Part shown: one piece after another, positions 52,701 through 64,000 of the stretch
How the letters are laid out: each line of letters begins with the position of its first letter
Numbering within the stretch: the first letter of the stretch is position 1
DNA from: Patiria pectinifera
Taxonomy: Eukaryota; Echinodermata; Asteroidea; Valvatida; Asterinidae
DNA length: 64,000 nt
Direction: 5' to 3'
Assembly (NCBI GenBank): GCA_029964075.1
Contig: CM057135.1
Location: 29,749,366-29,813,365 of the forward strand
The notes under the pieces: model-generated
What the model saw: the letters and a program-made list of their open reading frames with translations, nothing else
What the model was told of the DNA's origin: nothing
Database searches by the model: none
Made by a program: the position numbers and the translations under genes

Positions 52701-54680
52701 GCAAATGTTCCATGGCATCAATATTAGTATTATTTCGGGTAGTTGTTTTCAAAACCTGCATGAATGGAATAACCAATGCTGCCATTTTGTTCAACAAACT
52801 AACACAGGCTATTTGGGGTGTGTTTTTTACAGTGTGTGTTTCCACAATGTGCTCCATCTGCAAGTAACTAAAAATCACTTTCCCCAAAACACCAACCAAA
52901 ACAAACACTAAAGCCTGGATCATTCTAAAACAACAGCCCTGACACAATTCACAAAGAGCAACATCATCACACCTATGCATCCCTCCCCAACCTCCCCCCC
53001 CCCCAAAAAAAAAACAAATCTGGTAACAACAAAAGAGACAACAAACCTTTCCCCAGCAGGAACTAATAAAATCAACACCCTAACACCTCCCCCAATGAAC
53101 CCCCAGCCACCTTTCCCCAGAGTTGCTCCGAAGAAAAAAAATCAGAGACACAGACCCCGGTAAACAACAAAATTGCCGTGATTTATGATCCGCAGCATAT
53201 GCTCGGCACAAAAACAATAAAACGACCAGACCTTGAACTTGGTGTGGAACCGACACAGGCTGGGTACGGAGGAAATGGTCGCAAACTACCCAGGTGTGGG
53301 GGTATTATTTTATGGCTGGTTGGTTTTACGCTGGTGCGTAATCGTTTGAGGGTCGTTATCTGTCAAGTTTGAGGTTGAGCAGGGGTATTTCCGATTGCGC
53401 TTTATGGCCAAACCTGTTTTGCCTTGTGAGAAAATTATGAGGCGTTTAATAGCAATTTGGGATTGGGCTAACAACTTCCATCGACTGGATAACCTTAGTA
53501 AATTTCAACAGCCAGACCTTTAAAAGTAAAACAGTTTTACTCATAGAAAGATGAAAGGGGCATTACTTTCAAATTTGACTTTCTTCAAAATTCTTCATTG
53601 TCAATTTCTGTAATTTTTTTTTTTGAATTTTGTTGTTTTCATCTAATGAATGTACGATTATGCAACAATGAATTAAAGCACACCTTGCTTCTAATGGCTT
53701 CAAATTTTTGTATCACCCTTCATGTAAAAAAAAAATTGTTCCTGCGAAGGGAACACTTGAAGACATGCGCATGTATTAAAATTGATCTCTAAGAAATGAC
53801 AAACCAGCACTGCCCCCTCCCCACTTTCCCTACCCACAGAGCTTCCAAGAATAGACCAATGAAAAATACAAATCCTAACAGCACCCTCAGTCAACAAGGA
53901 GACAGGAACCACACAACCAAACACACTGAATGGATGGCACCACGCAGGTTATTTTATTGGTACCAGACCGCTGACCTTACACCCAGGAGTGACTGGACCT
54001 AAGAAATAAAACCTCAAGGCCTAGTGAAAGATTTCTTGATTACAATGACAGAGAGATGGGGACAGGAGCGTGGTCGGACGACACGCTGTTTTTCAAGTTC
54101 AGCGTCAGTCTCACTAACAACGCAAAAGGAAAACGTTGGAGGTTGTGATAACACTGAGCAGTCTGGCCTGATTGCAAGTGGAGACTTTGTATGATTAAAT
54201 AAAAGAGATAAGATCTTAACGCATGCAATACATCCAATTACTTCCTATACATGCATTGAGGAATTCCGAACAACAAACTAAAGAACTCCACAATGTTAAT
54301 CTAAATCTATGTGTTTTTACGTCCGGTTGGACAGCCAGGCCCAAGTCTGATTGCAAGTTACTGTTTTTCCAATTGCTAAACAGACAAACTGGAGTCCCAG
54401 CAATTTGTGACTTGCGTGCAATTGCGGCTACAAAAAATAGACTCCAGATTTGACAAGGGACCAAAGGAAAGTTGCACAAGGGACCTGACGTGCAGTATCG
54501 GGAAAACAAGAAAGTAATTCCTGGGTATTCTGAGGTTGTTTTTTTCCCCCTCCTATTTATAACATTGTGTTAAAAAAGAAGGAAGCATTGCAGAGATGAT
54601 TGAATAAAGTAAATATGTTTTGGATATACATTCTCCTCTATGTTCTTCTCTCTCTTTTTCTGGGGTGGTTGTTGAAGAAA

Positions 54681-54733
54681 AGGGGTGGGGGTGGGGAGAG
54701 AGTGAGGGGGGATGGAGGGGGGTGTGGGGGTGG
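54681..54733 (+). other. G-rich tract with G-quadruplex potential
   Basis: More than four runs of four to six G separated by one to six bases (GGGGTGGGGGTGGGG, then GGGGGG, GGGGGG and GGGGG). It is C-rich in the presumed transcript, so any quadruplex would be DNA-level or on the antisense strand. Confidence 0.6.
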
Positions 54734-57700
54734 ACAGATGCACTGCTAAGCTGTGAGCCAGTCTTGCCAGCAATTACTATGTACTGTTAAGAGAGCAATC
54801 AACAAGTGCCAGGCTTCTTTAATGGCATATCAAAGCAATGACAGGGCTAAGTCTGAAATCAATATTTGACTGGACACTGAGGAACGCTCCTTCTTTCATG
54901 AAATGGATGCAGGGGATAGTGATATAATGAGGTGCTGCACAGTCCATTGATTCACTTGGCGTGCATTGTACTCGTCCAGAAACTCCTTCAATATTAACTT
55001 TGCGACAAACTGCAAGTCAAGGTGACAAGATCCACTTTGGAAATCGGTCTTTTCTGCAAGTTTACATCATTTTTTATCCTACCGGTACAATTTGGCATAT
55101 CACAAATGATTCAAAACTAACAAAATATTTTTTATTTACAACTTGTTCACTTAAAAAAAAAAAGAGGAGAGATACAAAAAAGAAACCGATCGAAACAATT
55201 TTGACTTCCTTTGGGAAAACTCAAGCTGCCTTAATCCCTCCTAATCCTCTAACACCTCAGCACAAACCAAACAAGTCCCAGACATTGATTAAATGCCAGC
55301 ATCTTTCACACACCAGCGGGCCGAGCAGGAGAAGTTAAAACTCCCAAACCTTGCCGCAGTGTTTTGCACCAATAAGTCAGGCCCTCCCATCAATTATTCA
55401 AGACACAAGGCCCCCCCTCTTGCCTGTCAGTACTTGCGTGTCCTATGTTTAGTTACCTAACCCCTGGTCTGCCACCCTCGCTGAGTGAAAGTCTTGTTTT
55501 TGATCGCAGATCCAGACTTGGATCCACAAAAACAAACCCATTGATCTTTAGAGGAAACGGGTAATGCCAGGCTCAGATACAAAAAAAAAAGACCGAAAAA
55601 TTGTGTTTCAGGAGCAATCTCGGGTGAAACCACAGTTAACTGAGCTATTTGCTAGCTTTCAGGAAATGCGAGGCACTATTTCGTCAGAAATTGCGCAACA
55701 GAATAGGTTTATTAAGTGCTGGGGGAAAAAAATTGGGAGACGCCAACTCAACAGGAAATTCCGCAGTGATTTCATTTTTCAATGGCATTGAAGAGGAAGT
55801 TCGAAAATGTTGCATGCTTCGGAAGAATAGCTTTGCAGCTGTGATGGATTGGATGGACTGAACCAACGTTAATAACTCCCTCCACCCCCCCCCCCAAACC
55901 CAAGCACACTGTTTCCTGTCAATCAAAACAGCCGACTTTTGTGTACATTCTAGTATTTTTTTGTGTTTGTTCATCTGGATTTCCGTTGGCATTTGCGTGG
56001 GTTCGAGTCTAGGCTTAGCGTCTCTGCCTAGCAATGGGACGGTCTGAAAGGGGCCTGCTTTTAGGGCCAGATCTGGGGGGGGGGTTTCTTGGCGACAATG
56101 AGCTTGGTCTCCCAGTGACTGATTTGGAAGTGAGGAATGTTCAACACTTAGCACAAAGGGTTGGAATGTTGGGAGGAAATGTTGCATCATATATTTCAAA
56201 GAAAAGTCTGGAAACAAAAATGTAGGCATTCGTTATAAATTCACAAGCATTTTTGGTGGATTCAAAACAGTTTTCTTGTCTTAAAACCAGTCCTTTATTA
56301 AAGACCCTTTATTAAAGGAAATATTTGTCATTTGAATCAAACAGCTCATTTGCACACAATTCGTAGAGATTCATGCAAAATTTATTCTTGCAAAACATCT
56401 GTTGTGAACTTCTCAAGTGACTTTTTTTTCTTTACTAAATTTTACCGAGATCAACTCCTAATTTTGACAAGCAAAATTTCTCCAATATGTTTCCGCAGTT
56501 GATTTTATGGCAAGAAACTCTTTTAGAAAGCAAATGAGTGACGGTGCCAGGGGAAACCAAATTTTTGTTGTTGCTCTTGATAATTTGTGCAAATACCTGG
56601 AAGAGCAAAAAAAAATTGATCGTCCAGAGTGGCACTGCAACCAGCACAACACACAAAGCAAATACGCTGAATGAAAGGCAACACGTTTGGTACAATGTCA
56701 ATGGTCGCTGAGGGTTCTCAATACCAAAAGGTTCCCAATTTAATAAAAAATAAAGTAAAATTTACCAGTCGACAAAGTTTTAAAGATGCAGCTTATATTC
56801 AATCATGATTCAATGCCTCATTTTGTGGACCAATGTATACGCTTTTTTTTTTCTTTGGCTTTTCTGCTGACACGTTGTTGCAGTAAAGCCTTTGTTTTTG
56901 TTCTGATTTATTTTTGTTTCTTCTATCCCTTCTTCTTGTTCTTCTATGCAGATTGTAGTGCTTCTAACTTGAGTTAATGTAAGCAATCGCAAGTGTCCCT
57001 TTAAATATAAACCCAACACCAACCAAACAGCAAGCTGTCGCGAACACGCTCACACAAGGCTGCAAATCCACTTGGAAAAAGCAAACTAGCGGGTCGACCA
57101 AAAAAAAAGAAAGAAAAAAGAAAAGCTCTTGTGACCACCAAAGGTGTCCCGGGGACAAAAGCTAACAAAAGCCGCCAGTCACAATGGGGACTATTCAGCA
57201 TGTCAGCCTTGGAACAATGGACCAGGGGAACTGTAAATTTGCAGAGAGACAAAAGAAGGGGGAATGGTAGAGGCTAGGGGCCTTAACTAATATTTCTCAA
57301 AGGGGTCAGGGAATTGTGTTTGGAAAGGCTGTGTGACAGTTTCTTGGAGTGCGCTACTGATAGGTCTACAGAAGAGTACTCTACAGAATAAACTGTGATA
57401 GGGTTTATTATTGGCGAGACTTTTGCATATGGAAGCCATAAGACTTGAAAGGTTACATCTTGCTCCCATCATTACCAAAATAAGCCATCACTAAACAATC
57501 TCAAACTATACGCAGTATAAATACACAACCTCACATGTATTTTATAAAGCAACCTCCATATAGCAGCTTGGCCATTTCGTTGTATTTGCAGTACATGAAG
57601 GTAAAGCATGCTCATGATGCGCAACTATATTACTAGGACCCCATCCCCTTTCAGAACAGCACACTCCTATGGTTTCCTTTGCAGCTTCACAGATTTTCCC

Positions 57701-58229
57701 CTATAGCCATATTAACAAAGCGTGGGTGAATTATATTCACAAAAGTCATGGGCAGGTGGCATGTGGGCTGTTGGAATTGAAAAGCCAACCTCACGTACAT
57801 GAGAACATTAGATGGTTTCCGTTCTTTACTCAGTTCATACTGTCACGTTTCACTGCATCTTTGCAACATTTCAGCAAAATGATCTTTAATCTTCAGACAT
57901 GCATCAAGGTTAAATCTATATTTACGATCCAATAAATCCATAGGCAAGATCATGAAAGTTGACATAAGAGATTGCTCTTTCATGTAGCTATGTGAAATCA
58001 AGGACTTTCAAGCAGTAATCATGCCAAGATCCTTGCAACCTTGCACAAAGCAATCTCTCTTCTTCCCTGATATTTTTTTTCTGCACAAATTCACAGTTTC
58101 ACAATTGGAATTTTGCTGTAAGTTTACACAAAATACCATTGCGTCAGTTTGCTCAATCTCAACAAAAGTTATTAAGAATATGAAAAAAAGGTGTTTTTAA
58201 GAAGAAAAAAAATAAAAAGTGCCGATACA

Positions 58230-58364
58230 GGGCTGGATGGCTCAGTTGGTAGGGCACCGAAATGGAAATCCGGAGGTTGCAGGTTCAAACCCCGCTCCAG
58301 TCAATTTCCTTGTTCATCTTTAAAAAAAAAAATATTATTGCACCTAGTCAGTTTCTCTTTGTGA
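58230..58364 (+). mobile_element. tRNA-derived SINE, copy 4 (most complete)
   Basis: GGGCTGGATGGCTCAGTTGG (A-box), GGTTCAAACCCCGC (B-box), junction CCAGTCAATTTC, TTGTTCATCTTT, an A-run and a conserved end CCTAGTCAGTTTCTCTTTGTG. The anticodon region does not give a standard tRNA fold and the 3' part is not tRNA, so it is a retroposon and not a tRNA gene. Confidence 0.85.
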
Positions 58365-61300
58365 TTTATTTGAAAAAGAAAATTACAGCACTGATGACTC
58401 ATATTCCCAAATCCATAAATTGTGTATGATTTCATGACTCCAAGAACTACACGTATTTACTCCCTTTCCTATACAAAAGCCAAAGAACTGGTGATATAGA
58501 CCATGACAGGTGGCGAGCCAGATATTCGTGAATTGCAAAAACATACAAAAGATTTCTGACTTCATGTAAAGCCATTGCAAAGTGCAAGCTTCTGGGTAGG
58601 ATTTCTTTGGAGACTGGAATTGTTTCCCCTCAATTGTGAAAGATGGAAAACTGGGCTTATTGTTCAAGGGTTTTTTGTCAATTTTAAAAATGTAATACCT
58701 GTTGGCCCTCCTGGAGATTGCTCACATTCCAGAATCCTTTCAGCTGATGATTTATGATTCCAAATGTGCATTTTCATTTCAACTGTTCAGCTTTTTAGCA
58801 CACAGGACAAATAAGGCCAGGAATACAAATGGAGGTGTATTGCATATTAAGGGGGAAAAAACTGATGTAAATGGAGAGCCGAGTTCCAATATTTTCACAA
58901 TAGGGAATAGGTGGTGATAAATGACTGGTTTGGGCAAAGTTTCTGTTGGGAATCCGTAGACTGGAACGGAATGCGACATCATGAGACCTGGGCACACAAA
59001 CACTAGGATACTATTAGACAGTGGAGGCCAAGGAATATTACAAGTTTGTCCATTTCATCTGTAAGGGTACAGGGCCTTGATGGTTTTATAGGGACATGCT
59101 TTATTAGGATATTTAGAACAGAGGAATGGAATTATCAGCTTTCTTCTCTAAATCTGGTCAATTTCCAGAGTGTAATAGTGTGAGAAATGTTTTCGTCGTT
59201 CAGCTCTGCAACAAATAATGGCAAGAACCAAAATTCAATTTTCTAAGTTCATGAGGTTATCGACCATTTTTGTTTTTACTTCATTTTCGGACATTCCCCA
59301 TTCTGTTAAAATCAAGTCAGTACAGGCGTGCAACTTGGAAGTAACAAAAAAAGAGGAAACTCCAAGTTTTAAAAGATTTTATACAGTGTTTTTCAATTTT
59401 TTTTAATGGATTATTAAGCCTGCAGTATCTGGAGACAAGTTGCGTGGCTGTCAGTATACATGAAACAGAAATCAAGGAAGCCCAGCCTGCCAAAATGAAC
59501 AAGATAAGATATCTGGTCACGGCTGTTGAGGTTGGGCTGGGTTGGGCTACATAAAGTTAGGGTTAGGCTACATAAAGTGCAACACCTGAATCATTCCTGG
59601 GAATTTGATCTTAAAACTGCCAGTCCAGTTCCAAAACAGTGTCCAATATGTCAAGCCTTTGCCATAAATCCAGGCTATCCCACAATTAAAATCCTTGGGC
59701 TTTAAGCCCTTCTACATCACATGACAAAAAAATACACGAGGCAGCTGTTAAGCATGTTTTTGGGCAATAAAATCTACAACCTGGAACAAAAGAAACAAAC
59801 TCCCACAATTAGAAACCACAAATCGGTGGCTCAACCAGGCTGGGACAATCAGGTTTTTTTTTTCAGGTGATTATCCCTAAAGTCTCTCTGTTTGGTCACT
59901 AGGCTGAATGGGATTTAGACCCTATGGATTTTGAAGGGTCATGGGTGTTGTTCCCATGTATTCAGGGAGGCAGTGTATGGCCACTTTTTGGGACAATGAT
60001 AAGATTAGTCAGAAATGAGCAGGGTTTTGAGATGAACACTGGGTTAAATGAAACGGCATGACTCATCGTGAATGGTGCAGGATTTGGATCTAAACACCAT
60101 AGGATTCTGCGATGTTGTGCTTCCTAAAATGAGTTGGCATGATTCTAGTTCCTTCTTCAACTGGTTTGTGTCTTCTTCCAAAACATCAAAATTTAGTTCA
60201 TAAAATTCTGATGGAATTTTTGTATTCATGTACATTTTTTTTTACCTTTCAATATACAAATATAAAGATAATTGATTTCCATCTACAACAGTTTGTTCCA
60301 TATTACATTTTTACATTTTGGGGACAAATTTTCTGGGCAACAGTCGGATCAACAAACTGAAATTAATAGATTTTTCTCTCCATGCTCAGGCACTTTATAA
60401 AGACAACTTACCGGTAGTAACAACTGAATAATAAAAGTTTTCAATTTTAGGCATCACAGCTATTTATGTATGAAAATTGTGAGAATTGAAGAGAGCTTTA
60501 ATTGAAAAGTTAATGGCAAAAAGCTATAATCATCAATACAGTCTTAACACTACCTTTAGGCAGTGTTCCAACTTCCAAATGCTATGCTCTTTCAGCGGTT
60601 CAAATTGTCAAAACAACATTATTCTGCCTTCCTGTATAATCGCAAGGCATAACATAAGACCTGAATCCGCTTAGCGTCACCTAAGAAGATCAAGTCAGTG
60701 CGCATCTTCTTCTTTTCTTGGCCGTGGATGCTCTAATCCTATTGGTGAGGCTGGACTTTTCAACAAAAGATCATTGATCTTCGACCGTGGAGAAGAGAAG
60801 GACCATGAGATTTTGGCTTCTTCCTTTACTCGGAATGAAGCCTTTGCGAGTCAACAATAACCTTAGCTCAGCCAGCAAAACAATTTGAAAAACTTTGGAT
60901 ACGTGGTTGTCACTACAAAGGAGTAATCTATTACACACAAAAAACCACAATCTTTGACCGCTTTTTGTTGATGTTGGGAATTAAATCTGATGGCAACAAA
61001 TTCATCATTAAATTTTAGTATTCGCCCTATAATACATTTCTCATTCAGGCATGCAAAAAAAAAAAAAATTCAAATTTTTCATTTCCCAGACTTACAGACT
61101 TTTTTTTTTATTTCAACACATGGCACATGAAAAAAAAAAAAAAAATCAGAATCCGAGGAAAAGTTGCATGCCTGCTCATTACATGAACCCTAAAATATCC
61201 GTATTTCACATGCTGTCTCTAATCGGGGAAAATGTATAACAAATTGGTTTCAATTTTCTTTCAGCTTAAAAAAAAAAAGTGATTTTCTGAAATGGTGTGG

Positions 61301-61661
61301 ACCAGGCAAAGGGCCTAAATCTGACAATCTGTGAATTTTCACACCATTTTTAAAAAATATTCCGTGCCACTCAGACTGTTTACCATCTATCGTTTGCGCC
61401 TAAAAAAGTACAACCTCAGTTCTTGCAGCATTTACAGAACTCCAAACTCTAACAAATTTGAGGGAAACTGAGTCAACAACGAACCCAAAGAAAAGTGTTC
61501 CTGTGCAAACAGCGAATTCCACACCTACCCCTTTACACACAATGTCCCATACCACGCAGGATTTGTATGCATGCTGCAAGAGATCACGATGGTTTTCCCA
61601 CACCGGGACTCTCCATTCACAGCGAGAAAATGTTAAAGGAGTAGGATCTTCCACTGTAAAA

Positions 61662-61684
61662 TTTGTTTCAAACTTTGAAACAAA
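61662..61684. repeat. 11-bp perfect palindrome TTTGTTTCAAA / TTTGAAACAAA
   Basis: Arms at 61662-61672 and 61674-61684 with one base between. Small, and may be chance in AT-rich DNA, though 22 paired bases is more than expected. Confidence 0.6.
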
Positions 61685-64000
61685 ATTGAAAAAAGTCCTA
61701 CACACGACATGAACTTGTGCGTGATTTCATGTGATTCCTTCATTGTATGCATCCAAACAATTTGATACAAGCGTTACTATTTTCTGACCACTTTTCCCAG
61801 TTTTTAAATCAAATAATCATTGATCATACATATCCCCTTTCAATACTCAAATGCAGGATTCCATACCAAACTTTTCCAAATCCTGTGAGAATTTTTGGCT
61901 TAATTTTCCAAAAAGTCAGTGAAAGACCCAAATTGACAGCTTGTGCACTGGGAGCAGTCTTTGGGGGATTTGTAAAAAGTACCTTAACAGGCGCTGTTTG
62001 CAAAGTGGGTAATTTTCTAAATTCAAGCTGCCCTAGCTTCTCAAAAATGCTAGTAAATTCTATAAAAAAGCAAGTGTATTTCCTATATAAAACAGTCAAT
62101 TCTTTTTCCACACAAACAGTGACTCTGACAGTGAATATATTCCTCCTTAAAAAAATTATCCTTGACACTTTGGAATTTATTTAATCAAATTCATCCCACG
62201 TGGATAGGTTATAAGCCATGCAGAGATTGAATTTAAAAAAAAAAACGCAAACAAAAAAATAAAACAAAACTTGGAACTGGACAACGGATCTCCTGTTTTC
62301 AAGTAAATTATGACTATCCAACCCCTGAACTGACTTTGGCATTTTCAACTCTATTCTCCATCACTCAAAAATTAATAAGTCTGGGACGATTTTTTTTCCC
62401 CCTTTATCATATTCCCCACATTTGTAAACAGAAAACCTCAGATTTGAAAAGTGCCTGCAAATCTCATCATAAATTCTCTTTCCATCCAATATCCTATCCC
62501 TCATTTATCATAGCTACAAAACACAACATCCCGTGTTTTGCAAAATGCCAAGGGTTTGTCTTCTTGCAAGACGCTTACAGCCCAAATATCAGTCAGCTAG
62601 ACATACCCAACCTTTGCCTGAATGTCATAACATCAGGGTGTCGTGACATTCAGACCGGTTGGAAGAGAAAGTTTGGAGTAAAGCCCAAATGAGAAAAACA
62701 AGTTCTAAATGTAAACATATCGCACTGCACAGTTGAACAGATGTGTCTGGCGTGCTGGAGACAGTCGCCAAAAAAAAAAATAGCTCTGGGACCCGGGAAG
62801 AAAAAGCATTAATTATGATCTTGATCTCATACATATGTTGAAAATGTATCTGATTGCTGCACAGTGGCCAATATGTAAACTGCGTGGCGGTAAGGTAGCA
62901 ATTAAGATGTTTCTGCAGTAATGCAGGACTGCCAACTTTGAGTGAGAGCTGAGAAGGAGAATTTGGCGATGGAGCTTGATCAGAACTAAGGCGAGAGCAA
63001 AGCGCAAACTGTGTGGGATCCGTGGCCCGCTTAAGGCCCCCGATTGGATTCTAGATGCTCTGTGGTGCGATCTGAGGCAATTTCTGATCACTTTAAACAT
63101 TTTTTTTAAAGCAAAAGATCATCATTTAAACATCATTTTCGAGTTTGTTGTCAATTATGCATTTATTTTTGTTAGCGTGAGAAATCCCGTGTGGGCGTGA
63201 GAGCATGAGAATAACCTGAAATGTGCGAGTCTCACGCTCATTGTGGGAGGGTTGGCAATGGCAACCCTGGATAATGTGTACCGTACATGTTTCATTTATC
63301 TTCACATTAATTGCGCAGAATGTGTAAATGTAGCAATATGCAATTCGGTGCTCTGTGTTTTCTTTGTTAATAAACCTGGGGAAAAAGGATTAATTTAGTA
63401 AAAAAAAAAATTGCAAAAGAGTTTAGATCCATTTCCGGGTCGCCAGAGACCAACAAAAAACATCTATTTTTGTCCGCTAACCACAATCCCGAGATTGACT
63501 CGTTAGTCTATCATCCGGTTGACACAACTGCCCCTGTTCTTGTTGTTTGTTGAATGATCACCCACTACCGGTCCAGTCGCTCCTCAACACCCCCCCCCCC
63601 CCCACCATTTGTTAGTTTTACAAACTCAATGGTGAAGCCCGTCACTAAGAAACAGCTGAACCTGAAAGCGAGAGAAATTCTGGTGAAATACCGTCTTATT
63701 TTCTTTCTCATTTTTTCCCTCTTTTTTTCCCCGCTCGTGTGGATTCTGACAGGCCGACAGATGAAGAATTACTGTATTTGTTTTTCTAGCGCCCAATCCG
63801 GGGCCCAGTTGTAACTGCACAACTGTTTCCGCTGTCTGGCAAGCCAGCACTGAGCTTTCAAAACAAGCCTAGCCGTCCCAGCTGTCAAGCCGGACCCCCT
63901 CAAATTCAAAAGACATTTTTGAAACTCGAAAGAAAACTGTACGGTAATTTTTTGACAACGCGAAGAGGACGAATTTGAAATACAAACAGGCCACAAATTG

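Larger units (their letters stand above)
49742..64000 (-). other. Upstream intron (at least 14.3 kb), no supported gene
   Basis: The exon at 49680-49741 needs an upstream exon ending in phase 1, and none with cadherin motifs appears up to 64000, so this is probably one long intron. Longest open frames (50858-51319 minus, 55684-56229 minus, 61747-62184 plus) have no recognisable domain and biased, low-complexity composition. It includes one SINE (58230-58364), a G-rich tract (54681-54733), homopolymer runs and a palindrome (61662-61684). Confidence 0.7.

Noticed and set aside
55684..56229. 181-residue minus-strand frame, longest in the upstream region
   Set aside because: No recognisable domain, crosses a poly-C/G run, and overlaps similar-length plus-strand frames. 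No splice sites in phase with the cadherin.
61747..62184. 145-residue plus-strand frame
   Set aside because: Composition is that of random AT-rich DNA, and an antisense frame of similar length covers the same bases.

Overview
The window is animal genomic DNA: roughly 28 short exons with canonical GT-AG introns, long AT-rich introns, tRNA-derived SINEs, a small hAT-type MITE, minisatellites and many inverted repeats. The one gene I can support is a member of the FAT1/FAT2/FAT3 (Drosophila Fat2/kugelei) class of giant protocadherins. It reads on the minus strand, so its C-terminus lies at low coordinates. The single-copy-style gene and the repeat types suggest a marine invertebrate deuterostome, most likely an echinoderm. 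That assignment is an inference from repeat style and not from a marker gene.

Gene layout (minus strand, N to C). A lone 62-nt exon at 49680-49741 is followed by a 17.2-kb intron and then by 25 closely spaced exons from 32517 down to 7866. These encode about 24 cadherin repeats (the first partial). After them come a FAT-type membrane-proximal region, EGF1, a laminin-G domain, EGF2-5, one transmembrane helix and a proline-rich cytoplasmic segment. If the protein has the 34 repeats of FAT1, the window starts inside repeat 11, and repeats 1-10 plus the signal peptide lie beyond 64000. All splice phases agree. The joined reading frame is open for 3417 residues with one last exon and 3482 with the other.

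The most interesting feature is at the cytoplasmic end, where two last exons are in the same phase. The distal one (1117-1760) encodes the tail conserved in FAT1/FAT3, including a Y-x-W-D-x-S-D-W motif, an SVYTDT-like motif and a C-terminal TTDV PDZ ligand. The proximal one (5509-6347) encodes an unrelated 278-residue Ser/Pro-rich tail with a K-S-V-R-F protein-phosphatase-1-type docking motif and no PDZ ligand. Choosing between them by splicing or polyadenylation would exchange the signalling output of the same adhesion receptor.

Non-coding parts. The 32.5-49.7 kb intron and the 49.7-64 kb stretch hold no exon I can support. They contain dispersed repeats, strong palindromes, clusters of homeodomain- or POU-like sites and a G-quadruplex candidate. 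A composite repeat of about 1.1 kb (3.1-4.3 kb) sits between the two alternative last exons. It combines a 21-bp minisatellite with nested foldback units.
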